Part shown: piece after piece, positions 46,208 through 54,371 of the stretch | Layout of the letters: every line of letters begins with the position of its first letter | Position numbering within the stretch: position 1 is the first letter of the stretch | Assembly (NCBI GenBank): GCA_002356435.2 | Contig: AP018040.2 | Coordinates: 2,356,001 to 2,420,000, forward strand | Source of the DNA: Petrimonas sp. IBARAKI | GTDB taxonomy: Bacteria; Bacteroidota; Bacteroidia; Bacteroidales; Dysgonomonadaceae | DNA: 64,000 nucleotides | Direction of reading: 5' to 3' | The notes under the pieces: generated by a model | Told to the model about the DNA's origin: nothing | The model's database searches: none | The model's input: only the letters and a program-made list of their open reading frames with translations | Program-made: the position numbers and the translations under genes

Positions 46208-46976
46208 TCTTGAATTTTGTTTTAAATTAATTATTGATTATTAGATATTATGTATCCCGTAAAGTCTTTATACGTCATGGTAAATTACATACTGCAGGCC
46301 GATAACTTCATTTCTACAGGCAGATCAACAGCATGCGAAACCTGAACTAAACGGGTATTTCCGGCGAAAGCCGGCTGAAAGAGAAGAGAGTTTGCAGATA
46401 ACTGAAACCCGGTGCGGTAACGGGCAATCGTAGTATGCGCGGGGGTATAAAAAAAGAGGCGCGGACGATTGTCAATATCCCTCACAACAGGCTCCGCAAG
46501 GGCCTTTCCAAGAGAATATAACAATGTCCACGCCCTTATTTCTAAGGGCGCTTCCATTCTTTGATCTCTTGGTTTGAATTTTGCGGATTCGTCGTGAAGA
46601 TCAAAAAAGCGCTATGTAATTTGTACCGTATTTAACAATACAAAAATACTCATTCTTTTTAATTTCTATGTTTTCATAGGCATTTTGTTTACGTTCTAGA
46701 TATTTTTTGTAACTTTACTTTTATCATTTCAAAGATGGATTATCCCTTTGAAATCGACTTTCTGTGTAGATAGTCATCGTTCAATAATATGCAAATGAAT
46801 AAAAAAACATCGTAACTCTGTGTTATATTGAAATGTTTTGCACAAGCGTAGTCAAAAAACTTACAAGAGTAAAATGTATTGTACAAGGAGGTATACAAGT
46901 TGTATAACTTCTTATAAAATTATCTTCATCTTCGATTTTCTATTATCTTTGTTATAAAATTCAATTTGAGTCAGCT
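46208..46976. promoter_or_regulatory. Divergent intergenic region between locus C and the AT-rich island
   Basis: 769 bases. It holds a GNRA-type hairpin CCGGC-GAAA-GCCGG (46361-46374), a minus-strand -7 candidate TATTTTTG (46648-46641) that would give susC a long leader of about 430 bases, a 9-bp inverted repeat ATTTCAAAG/CTTTGAAAT (46726-46754), and two palindromes near the XRE gene, TTGTACAA (46879-46886) and TATACAAGTTGTATA (46892-46906). A -7 element TATCTTTG (46944-46951) should drive the XRE gene. An open frame at 46285-46557 was not accepted as a gene. Confidence 0.45.
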
Positions 46977-47384
46977 ATGAATAATACGGAAAACAATAAA
47001 AAAAGTGTTCATCAAGGTAAAAATGCGAAGTTATTCAGGGAAACCAAGGGCATTAAACAAGAAGTAATTGCTATTGAATTGAATATTACCCAACAAGCTG
47101 TATCCCAGTTGGAGAAGCGTCAGGAACTTGATGATGAAACAATAGAAGCGTATGCCAGAATTGTGGGGATAGACGAATATTTTATCCGGAATATGCCTGA
47201 TAATTCTCTACCGGAAGTCACTTCTAACTTCTTTGACCAAAGTTCTCAAATATTAAATTTTAACCCTTTGGATAAGTTAGTGGAACTTTATTCGGAAAAG
47301 GATGAGTTATATGAACGAATGCTTTTAGAGAAGGAAAAAGTAAATAATTACCTTGAAAAAGTCTTGGACAAATTATCTAAATAA
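46977..47384 (+). CDS. XRE-family helix-turn-helix regulator
   Basis: A 135-residue DNA-binding protein. Residues 16-70 form a Cro/C1-type HTH: NAKLFRETKGIKQEVIAIEL, then NITQQAVSQLEKRQ as the recognition helix region. The rest is a predicted helical, charged tail (ELYSEKDELYERMLLEKEKV), probably a coiled coil for dimerisation. It is the first gene of the AT-rich island and lies 241 bp before the methyltransferase, with palindromes in its own upstream region, an arrangement like that of controller proteins of restriction-modification systems. That role is inferred. Confidence 0.85.
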   Translation: MNNTENNKKSVHQGKNAKLFRETKGIKQEVIAIELNITQQAVSQLEKRQELDDETIEAYARIVGIDEYFIRNMPDNSLPEVTSNFFDQSSQILNFNPLDKLVELYSEKDELYERMLLEKEKVNNYLEKVLDKLSK

Positions 47385-47625
47385 ATGGCATCCAAACGAA
47401 TGCTTCTCACAAAGGCAGAAAAATTGAGAGGATGCATTGGTTTTGGGAAATAATCCAAATAAAATTAAGGAATATACTGGTATTGAATTTATTAGCGGTC
47501 ACTATCATGTTTGGACATTGAAGGTCAAATTTATCTTTTGGCTAAGTTTTTGCAATTTGTTTGAACAGCAAATGACCGACTAAATTTTTTAACTTATCTT
47601 TGAGCAAAATTGTATCCTGTCATCT
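47385..47625 (+). promoter_or_regulatory. Intergenic region with promoter of the methyltransferase operon
   Basis: TATCTTTG at 47595-47602 matches the -7 consensus 24 bp before the methyltransferase ATG. TTTGC/GCAAA half-sites (about 47546-47573) lie just upstream and could bind a regulator. No gene is seen in the rest. Confidence 0.5.
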
Positions 47626-48966
47626 ATGACGAATTTATATACGGATAACAGTATCCATTTTCTGATCAATGAACTTGAGAAAATAGATCAACGAATATTA
47701 GATGGAGATACTCATCAAAGCGATGAAAACATCCATCGAATATTTGCTTATCCTGCAATGATGGTACCCAAAACACAAAAAAGGATAGTTGAAATAATAA
47801 CAAAGTACCTCCCAGAGAATGCTAAAATGATAGATCCCTTTATGGGATCTGCAACGTCTTTACTTTCATGTATGGAGAATGGTTTACACGTGTATGGACA
47901 AGATATAAATCCATTATCTGTATTAATAAGTAAAGTAAAAACAGGACCATTAGATTATGAATTATTTAAGGAGCGATTAGACGTATTATCAGTAGAAATA
48001 GAGAAAGATAAGTCTCCTACGGTAGATGTTTTTTTTGATAAAATTGATAAGTGGTTTGAAAAACAAGTACAAATAGATTTATCAAAAATAAGAAGATCAA
48101 TAATTTTGGAGCCAGACATTCATGTTCGTCGTTTCTTTTGGGTTGTTATGGCTGAGGTTATCAGAACATGTAGTAATGATCGAACTTCAACTTTTAAACT
48201 TCATCGAAGACCTGATGAAGAAATCAAATCAAGAAAAATTTCTACCATTTCAGAATTTAAAAAATTAGCAGAGCGAAGCATCTGGGATGTGAAAAAATTC
48301 AAGGAAAAGTTACTCGAGAATTCTTTATTAAATGACAGAACTTATTTTAAGCATGCTGAAGTTAAATGGGGAAATACAATGTCTAAAATAGACGCATTGG
48401 AAAAATTCTCCTTATTAGTATCTTCCCCTCCTTATGGAGATAACCATACAACGGTCACTTATGGACAACATTCTTTTTTACAACTGCACTGGATAAATAG
48501 AAAAGACATTAGTGATAATGACATAGATTTGGATTACTTGCGTACTACACAGGAGATTGACCGTGAAAGTTTGGGAGGACATTCATGTAAAGTAAGTGAA
48601 AGTCACAGGCAAGGGGTCTTAAAAAAGACCCCTACGCTAGAAAAGTTGATATCCAATATTTCTGAAAATGAATTAGTAAGGTATCATAAAGTTGTTTCTT
48701 TCATAGATGATTTTGACAAATCACTTGATGTGATTATTAATAGTATGGAAAAGGATGCATTCTATGTATGGACTATAGGTAATAGAAGTGTGAATAAAAG
48801 GGAAATAGCGAATGATTTGATTTTGGTAGATTTAATGCAATATAGAGGTATACCGTTGATTCATCAAGCTGAAAGAGTGATTCACAATAAGAGAATGCCA
48901 AGTCGTAATAAGACAACAAAAACAATGGATAAAGAGAAAATTCTTATTTTCCATAAGTATATATAA
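47626..48966 (+). CDS. DNA methyltransferase (N4-cytosine/N6-adenine type, SPPY motif)
   Basis: A 446-residue SAM-dependent DNA methyltransferase. Motif I appears as DPFMGSATS (residues 70-78) and the catalytic motif IV as SPPYGDNH (267-274), with about 190 residues between them that may carry target recognition; that order is the alpha-type arrangement. SPPY favours N4-methylcytosine but N6-adenine cannot be excluded. No endonuclease gene is recognisable beside it. It is 1 bp before the dual-ATPase gene and clearly in one operon with it. Its codon use is very AT-rich compared with the flanking glycan genes, pointing to acquisition by transfer. Confidence 0.85.
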   Translation: MTNLYTDNSIHFLINELEKIDQRILDGDTHQSDENIHRIFAYPAMMVPKTQKRIVEIITKYLPENAKMIDPFMGSATSLLSCMENGLHVYGQDINPLSVLISKVKTGPLDYELFKERLDVLSVEIEKDKSPTVDVFFDKIDKWFEKQVQIDLSKIRRSIILEPDIHVRRFFWVVMAEVIRTCSNDRTSTFKLHRRPDEEIKSRKISTISEFKKLAERSIWDVKKFKEKLLENSLLNDRTYFKHAEVKWGNTMSKIDALEKFSLLVSSPPYGDNHTTVTYGQHSFLQLHWINRKDISDNDIDLDYLRTTQEIDRESLGGHSCKVSESHRQGVLKKTPTLEKLISNISENELVRYHKVVSFIDDFDKSLDVIINSMEKDAFYVWTIGNRSVNKREIANDLILVDLMQYRGIPLIHQAERVIHNKRMPSRNKTTKTMDKEKILIFHKYI

Positions 48967-48967
48967 A

Positions 48968-51430
48968 ATGAAAGATAAGATTCGGTTTGATATAAATCCA
49001 CACGTTATAAAACAATTAGGTGCAGAATTAGTCTCAGATGAAATAACTGCCCTAATGGAAATTGTGAAAAACTCTTATGATGCTGATGCCAGTTATGTTA
49101 GTATTGACATCAATACCGTTGGAGTATATGATGGAGAACCGATAAAATATAAGAACAAGTCAGGCTATATCGTCGTAGAAGATGATGGTTTTGGCATGGA
49201 TGAAGATACGATTATAAAATCTTGGCTCACAATATCATATTCGAATAAACGTGCGATAAATGGTATGAAACCAAAAACGCCTAAAGGAAGAACTCCTCTT
49301 GGTGATAAAGGATTAGGACGTCTAAGTACTCAACGTTTAGCAAATATTTGCGAAATATTTACATCAAAAGAAGATACTAAAGAGAGAATTCATATCGCTT
49401 TTGACTGGAAAGACTTTGAGGCTTACGATGCATTAGGAGAAGTACCGGTTTCAGTGTCTTTTTTGAAAAAAAAGAATTCAGGAACAACTCTTATTCTATC
49501 TGACTTAAATAACCCCAAAATCTGGCAAGGAGAGAAATTGGAGAAATTAAAAGGTGAACTTTCTCAAATGGTTTCCCCTTATAAAGCTAATAGACCTTTT
49601 GAAGTCTATATTCAGGTAAACGGACAAAAAATTGATCTAATTAAGGAGAATGAAGATTTACGAGAAATTGCACTGGCAAAATATGGATTTGAGTTTGATG
49701 GAAATCAACTATCTATAACTGGGCGTATAAAACCTGAAAAACTAATAGGCAATAAGAAAGATGATTATTTTGCTTTTATTGCTCCTGATAGTGGAAAAAA
49801 ATTTAATAATTATTTTTTCAGTAAATTTAATTCACAAGATATTAAGCGAGGAAAAGACAACTATTTATTGGAATTCCACAGAGTTTTTGATATAAATTTT
49901 GGAGAGATAGCTGGTTTGGAATTTGATGAAGGTCAGGTTGTAAGTCCTGGAGCCTTTTCAGGTGAGATTAACGACTTCTCTTATGATAATTGGATATCTA
50001 ATGATGACAGAATAAGAAGCACATTTGACTCATTAGCAAATTATAAGGCATTTGCACAAAGTCAGGCTGGAATAAAACTATATAGGAATGGATTCGCAGT
50101 TAAACCGTTTGGGATCGATGGCCAAGACTGGTTGAAACTCGGAGATGCACAAACATCTGCATCTTCATATTACACCCTTCGTCCTAAAAATGTGATAGGA
50201 TATGTAGCCATTAGTGAAGATAAAAATAATCATTTGAAAGAAAAAACAGATAGGGAGGGGCTTATATCTAATGCGTATTCTAGAAACTTTATGTCTATAA
50301 TGTATTTCGTAAGAGATAGTTGTAATTCTTTTATTGATCAAGTTAGACGTTCCTATAATAATTTTTTGACTGAGTATAAAATTGAAAACACTAAAGTCAA
50401 AACAGTTTCTCAGGCATTTAATGAAATAAAAGATACTTCTTTAAAAGCATCAAATATCAAAGACGACTTTTATCGGATCAAAACAGAAATAAAAGAAACG
50501 CGAACCAATACCGATAAATATGCGAAGTCAGTGGAGAGTTCTTCCCTCTTTATGACAGACGAACAAAAAGAGGCTGCAAGTTTACTTCAAAAAATTAATG
50601 CTGAATTATTGAATGCTGAGAATCTGCTTGAACTCATACAACCTATAATTAATAAAGCTGAAAATCTTCCTGATGTAATTAATATCCTTGAACCGAAAAT
50701 ATCAGTTCTTGAGGAGCAATTAGAGAACTTTTCTGAATTAGCATCTTTAGGTTTAACCGCAGAAGCAGTAAGTCATGAGTTTGCTACTATATCTGACAAC
50801 TTAGCAGAAAGATCAGTTTTGTTTTCCCAAAAGCTTGGCGGGGGAAATTACTCTGAATCAGATATATATATACTTATGGAGTATATCAATTCAACAGTTA
50901 ATGGATTGAAAATACAATTAAAGCATCTAGATCCAACTCTAAAATATAATAAAGAGCAACGAGGAGTTATTAATTTAGAAAAATTTTTCACGATTGACGA
51001 GAGTGAATATTATGATACCCGATTACAAAAGAATGGGATTAGCTTTGAAATAGAGATCATTCATAATTTTAGTATATATACAAATAAAGGAAAGATAACT
51101 CAAGTATTTGACAATATAATAAATAATTCAGAATATTGGTTAAAAGAACGACTAAAAAGTGATTCCGATTTCTCTCCTATTTTAACCATTAAAATTGATA
51201 AACCTTGGGTGTATTTATATGATAATGGTTATGGTATTGCACCATCCATCAAAGATCTTATTTTTCAACCATTCTTCACTTCAAAACCTAATGGTAGAGG
51301 TTTGGGATTATTTATTGTGCAACAATTGCTAGATTCTATTGGATGTACAATATCTATGGAACCTAAACGCAATAATTACGATCATTACTATATATTTTCC
51401 TTGAATCTCTCAAATATTATTAGTGAATAG
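48968..51430 (+). CDS. Dual GHKL ATPase: MORC-like N-terminus plus histidine-kinase-like C-terminus
   Basis: An 820-residue protein with two separate GHKL-type ATP sites. The first (about 1-210) has ALMEIVKNSYDADA (E31, N35, D38), EDDGFGMD (73-78) and GDKGLGRLS (112-120), as in HSP90/MutL/MORC-type ATPases, followed by an S5-like middle part. A long helical linker (about 470-590) leads to LGLTAEAVSHEFATISDNL with His 603 placed like a phospho-acceptor, then N-box FDNIINN (714-720), G1 DNGYGI (752-757), FFTSKP and G2 GRGLGL (776-781) of a histidine kinase. The first domain recalls the prokaryotic paraMORC proteins linked to restriction-modification; the kinase half is not usual there. It lies between a methyltransferase and a receiver-like gene with gaps of 1 and 2 bp. 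Confidence 0.85.
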   Translation: MKDKIRFDINPHVIKQLGAELVSDEITALMEIVKNSYDADASYVSIDINTVGVYDGEPIKYKNKSGYIVVEDDGFGMDEDTIIKSWLTISYSNKRAINGMKPKTPKGRTPLGDKGLGRLSTQRLANICEIFTSKEDTKERIHIAFDWKDFEAYDALGEVPVSVSFLKKKNSGTTLILSDLNNPKIWQGEKLEKLKGELSQMVSPYKANRPFEVYIQVNGQKIDLIKENEDLREIALAKYGFEFDGNQLSITGRIKPEKLIGNKKDDYFAFIAPDSGKKFNNYFFSKFNSQDIKRGKDNYLLEFHRVFDINFGEIAGLEFDEGQVVSPGAFSGEINDFSYDNWISNDDRIRSTFDSLANYKAFAQSQAGIKLYRNGFAVKPFGIDGQDWLKLGDAQTSASSYYTLRPKNVIGYVAISEDKNNHLKEKTDREGLISNAYSRNFMSIMYFVRDSCNSFIDQVRRSYNNFLTEYKIENTKVKTVSQAFNEIKDTSLKASNIKDDFYRIKTEIKETRTNTDKYAKSVESSSLFMTDEQKEAASLLQKINAELLNAENLLELIQPIINKAENLPDVINILEPKISVLEEQLENFSELASLGLTAEAVSHEFATISDNLAERSVLFSQKLGGGNYSESDIYILMEYINSTVNGLKIQLKHLDPTLKYNKEQRGVINLEKFFTIDESEYYDTRLQKNGISFEIEIIHNFSIYTNKGKITQVFDNIINNSEYWLKERLKSDSDFSPILTIKIDKPWVYLYDNGYGIAPSIKDLIFQPFFTSKPNGRGLGLFIVQQLLDSIGCTISMEPKRNNYDHYYIFSLNLSNIISE

Positions 51431-51432
51431 TT

Positions 51433-53175
51433 ATGCTACAGGTAGATGATCAGATTGTTGAGGCTGTTAAATCTATAAAGGCCTTACTAGAAGCCGGTAA
51501 TGTAAAGAAAATAATATATATTGATGATCGATTCGATTATCAATATCATAAAGAAATATTTATAGGTTTACTCAGGACTTTAAGAAATCGATTAAATCAT
51601 CTACCAGGAAGAAAGCCTAAATATAATTTTGTGCAAAGTTGGCAAATGGCGGAACCTGCTTTTTCCCAATTTGCTGAGCAAAAATGGAATAATGCAACGA
51701 TCCCTGAGAGAGAAAAATATTTGACGACCTTATATACTAAATTAAATGAGCCTGATTATTTGGCGGTAAATATTTTAGAAGACAGTATTGGAGATTTATT
51801 TCTAACTTTTACGCCTACTCAATGGAGTGAGCAAAAGGAAATTCTTTTTGGTGAGTTGCAAGATTATGAAAAATATTTATGTCTATTCGATTATGAATTA
51901 AATGACGGACGTAAAGGAGGACAATTAGTACAATCACTACTAAATAGTCCAAATGCTCCACAGGTATATTGTGGTATTTATTCTCATATCTTAGAACCGT
52001 ATGAAGAACATGAAAAAAAAGAAGAATGGGCAAAATCTTTAGGGGTATCTAATTTTTATCCAATCTCAAAGAAACGACTCCAGAATAAGCCAAGCATTGC
52101 TGGATTTTGTAATGGATTAAGGAACGTGCTTCTAGTGAAAGATATTGAGGAGTTAAAGACTAAATCATTAGAACTAATCAATGCTTCTTTTGATAAAGTC
52201 AAGGATAGAATAGATAAGATACATCCAGATACATTTAATTATGTTGTGCAGAGGAGTTCTCTTGGAGAAGGAATATGGGAAATAGAAACCTTTTTAAGAT
52301 TATCGAACGTATTGATGGATCAAGAAACTAAAAGGAGCCTTTTGCCAAAAGAAATAAGAGAACAATATAATGGTTCTATAAATCATATTCGAAGTATTGA
52401 TTTGATAGAAACTATAAATCCGGACCGTTTTTATCAAGAGCAAACAAAAATAATAGAAGAGGAAGAAAAATACTACTCGTCCGAAATAATAAACAGATTA
52501 CATTATCCTTTGAGGAATGGAGACATTTTACGAATAAAAGAAAAAGAATATATACTTCTCTGTCAACCATGTAATTTATCTGTTCGGAATAACGGGAAAA
52601 GAGCAAATGGTATTGATAATGCTTTCTTATTAGAAATACATTCTAAAGACAAATTCATTAATAGTGATATAGCAAAAATAGATACTTCACGAGAAGGCGA
52701 GATAAAATCTTTTAATTTAAACAGTAATCAAATTAGATATGTAAAATTTTCACAATTTACATATGTTCAACTGCTATTATTAGATTTAGTTATGTATCAA
52801 GATGATGGAATAGCAAAAATCGATTTGAATATTTCAGAAGAAAGTTTGCCGCATTCTATTCATTTGCCTCTTGTGAAAAGATATAAAGAATTAAGAAAAG
52901 AGTATAGAAAATATGCAGAAATACTTACTTCATATTCAACAATCATAAATGGTAGAAACGATAACCATAAACGAACTTTAGATGCCTATATTAATAAGCC
53001 TAAATATCTTAGTGATTTTAAAATCAATGGTGCAGAATGTTATCATGCAGAACATGAAATATTTGAATTTCCTATAAAACGCATAAGACACTATAAATCA
53101 ACATATTCAACGGAGTTATTAAAGAAATTCATGGATTATCTATCCCGTACAGGATTTGACAAAGACTTTATATAA
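51433..53175 (+). CDS. Protein with receiver-like N-terminal domain and novel C-terminal region
   Basis: A 580-residue protein I do not recognise as a whole. The first 220 residues look like a response-regulator receiver with a large insertion: acidic pair in IIYIDDRFD (D31, D32), candidate phospho-acceptor Asp 153 in YLCLFDYELNDGRKGG, Ser 184 in VYCGIYSH and Lys 213 in FYPISKKRL, in the right order for strands 1, 3, 4 and 5. Roughly 70-90 extra residues separate strand 1 from strand 3. The C-terminal 360 residues contain ILLCQPCNLSVRNNGKR and no nuclease motif I can name. It begins 2 bp after the dual-ATPase gene, so the two products probably interact. It may be the output component of the system. 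Confidence 0.6.
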   Translation: MLQVDDQIVEAVKSIKALLEAGNVKKIIYIDDRFDYQYHKEIFIGLLRTLRNRLNHLPGRKPKYNFVQSWQMAEPAFSQFAEQKWNNATIPEREKYLTTLYTKLNEPDYLAVNILEDSIGDLFLTFTPTQWSEQKEILFGELQDYEKYLCLFDYELNDGRKGGQLVQSLLNSPNAPQVYCGIYSHILEPYEEHEKKEEWAKSLGVSNFYPISKKRLQNKPSIAGFCNGLRNVLLVKDIEELKTKSLELINASFDKVKDRIDKIHPDTFNYVVQRSSLGEGIWEIETFLRLSNVLMDQETKRSLLPKEIREQYNGSINHIRSIDLIETINPDRFYQEQTKIIEEEEKYYSSEIINRLHYPLRNGDILRIKEKEYILLCQPCNLSVRNNGKRANGIDNAFLLEIHSKDKFINSDIAKIDTSREGEIKSFNLNSNQIRYVKFSQFTYVQLLLLDLVMYQDDGIAKIDLNISEESLPHSIHLPLVKRYKELRKEYRKYAEILTSYSTIINGRNDNHKRTLDAYINKPKYLSDFKINGAECYHAEHEIFEFPIKRIRHYKSTYSTELLKKFMDYLSRTGFDKDFI

Positions 53176-53959
53176 ATAAACTATAATAGTTGTAAGATAA
53201 TCATTCGGTAAGGTCTATATAGAATTGTAAGTATATTTGGTTTTTACAAATTCTGGCATTATCCTTAAAATTGTGTAATTTTATGGGGAAGCATACAGGA
53301 TAAGGCATGGCTAACCGTTGGCAGTAAGCTTGAAAAAGACGCAACACTATATACACAATGCTCTTAAAATAAATTAATTTCAAATTTGCTGACAAAATAA
53401 ATCAAAATTGTACCAATGAAAATTAAAGTAAGCACCCGAGCAACTACCTCTTGATTATTCCGGAGCATACGCACCCACGGATTTGATCTGATTATTCATT
53501 CCGACAGTTACTGGATCTCCAGTAAATTGTTAGCGTATTATTAGAGTGCCTATAGGCATTTATTAGAGCATTATTAGATTTTGACTGGTGATTCGCTAGT
53601 TTCCTTCGTTTTTCCAGTAATGCGGCAAGAGCTTCTTCAGGTTTTCATCATTCCCCGTGTAAACAGGAATTAAAAATACAGTGAAAATGGGAAAATCCTG
53701 TACAGTTTTTTGGGAACATTACCTACAGTATTTTCGGGAACAGGAATACAGTAAATTCTGAGCAAAAATAAACAGTCCTCAAGGTACCTTAAAAGAAGAA
53801 GACACCATAAGTATATACAAATGACTCGATTTTAAGTTTTGCTTAGGAATTTGAAAAACCACACAGGGTAACATAGCATTTACGACTACAAAGATAAAAA
53901 TTTCAATTCAGATTTTTCATATTTTATGTACCAAAGCTAAAAATCCCAAATAAATTACA
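53176..53959. other. Non-coding stretch with short direct repeats and a palindrome
   Basis: About 780 bases with no gene. GTAAGCACCCGAGCAACT at about 53429 vaguely resembles an IS66-type end. TTATTAGA occurs at 53538, 53560 and 53571 (22 and 11 bp apart) around the palindrome TGCCTATAGGCA (53547-53558). Four TACAGT-headed units follow at 53677-53769. On the minus strand, 53580-53650 reads NDENLKKLLPHYWKNEGN, possibly a gene fossil of unknown type. Confidence 0.4.
53677..53769. repeat. Four iteron-like direct repeats, 23-24 bp period
   Basis: TACAGT begins at 53677, 53701, 53724 and 53747. The first three units continue with similar bases ending GGGAA (approximate consensus TACAGTnnnTTnGGGAA); the fourth is looser. 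A single similar unit lies at 11552. Confidence 0.6.
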
Positions 53960-54002
53960 TACATTTGCAAACAACTACAGGTTATGTAGTGTTTTGCAAA
54001 TG
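53960..54002 (+). promoter_or_regulatory. Promoter with 18-bp inverted-repeat operator of the AbiEi-like gene
   Basis: CATTTGCAAACAACTACA (53962-53979) and TGTAGTGTTTTGCAAATG (53985-54002) are inverted copies matching in 16 of 18 positions around a 5-base spacer. The -7 element TACATTTG (53960-53967) overlaps the left arm, so binding would block transcription. AbiEi antitoxins are known to repress their own promoter by binding inverted repeats. Confidence 0.65.
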
Positions 54003-54008
54003 TGATTT

Positions 54009-54233
54009 ATGGCCAATTTGGAATCGGAGAGAAGTAATAAGTGGGATCAATTCTTTGTTGAACTGCAATCCCAAGGACGTTATGCCTTTACGTTTGAAGA
54101 ATTACGTAGCCGTTTCAAGTCATCTGAAAAGACACTGCTACAGGGCTTGTACAGATATAAAACCAAAAAACAGATAGCTTGCAAATTCCGTTTTATCCTG
54201 CCCCCCCATTCCGGAATACTGACCCCTCTATAA
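54009..54233 (+). pseudogene. Truncated AbiEi-family (type IV) antitoxin gene
   Basis: The 74-codon frame begins MANLESERSNKWDQFFVELQ and continues GRYAFTFEELRSRF and LLQGLYRYKTKKQI, matching the N-terminal winged-helix domain of AbiEi-like antitoxins of Bacteroidetes. After KKQI the expected sequence is lost by deletion or frameshift: a later ILPPHSGILTPL matches the normal continuation, then a stop follows. A complete protein would be about 190 residues or more. No AbiEii nucleotidyltransferase toxin gene remains downstream. The operator upstream is intact. Confidence 0.65.
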
Positions 54234-54371
54234 CTACATCCAGACAAGTAATATTTTAAATGGATAACAGGGGGTCAACCTGCCGGAATGTCTGCAACCT
54301 GGATATAACGGTTTGATTTGTGCCACTTTGAAAAGATCAAGTTATCTTGTCCCTAAAAAAGGGGTAGCATG

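Noticed and set aside
46285-46557. 90-codon frame on the minus strand upstream of locus C
   Set aside because: The composition is protein-like, but there is no start signal and it spans a GC hairpin; it may be a repeated intergenic element rather than a gene.
53201-53395. 64-codon frame on the minus strand after the receiver-like gene
   Set aside because: No start signal or family; AT-rich non-coding DNA.
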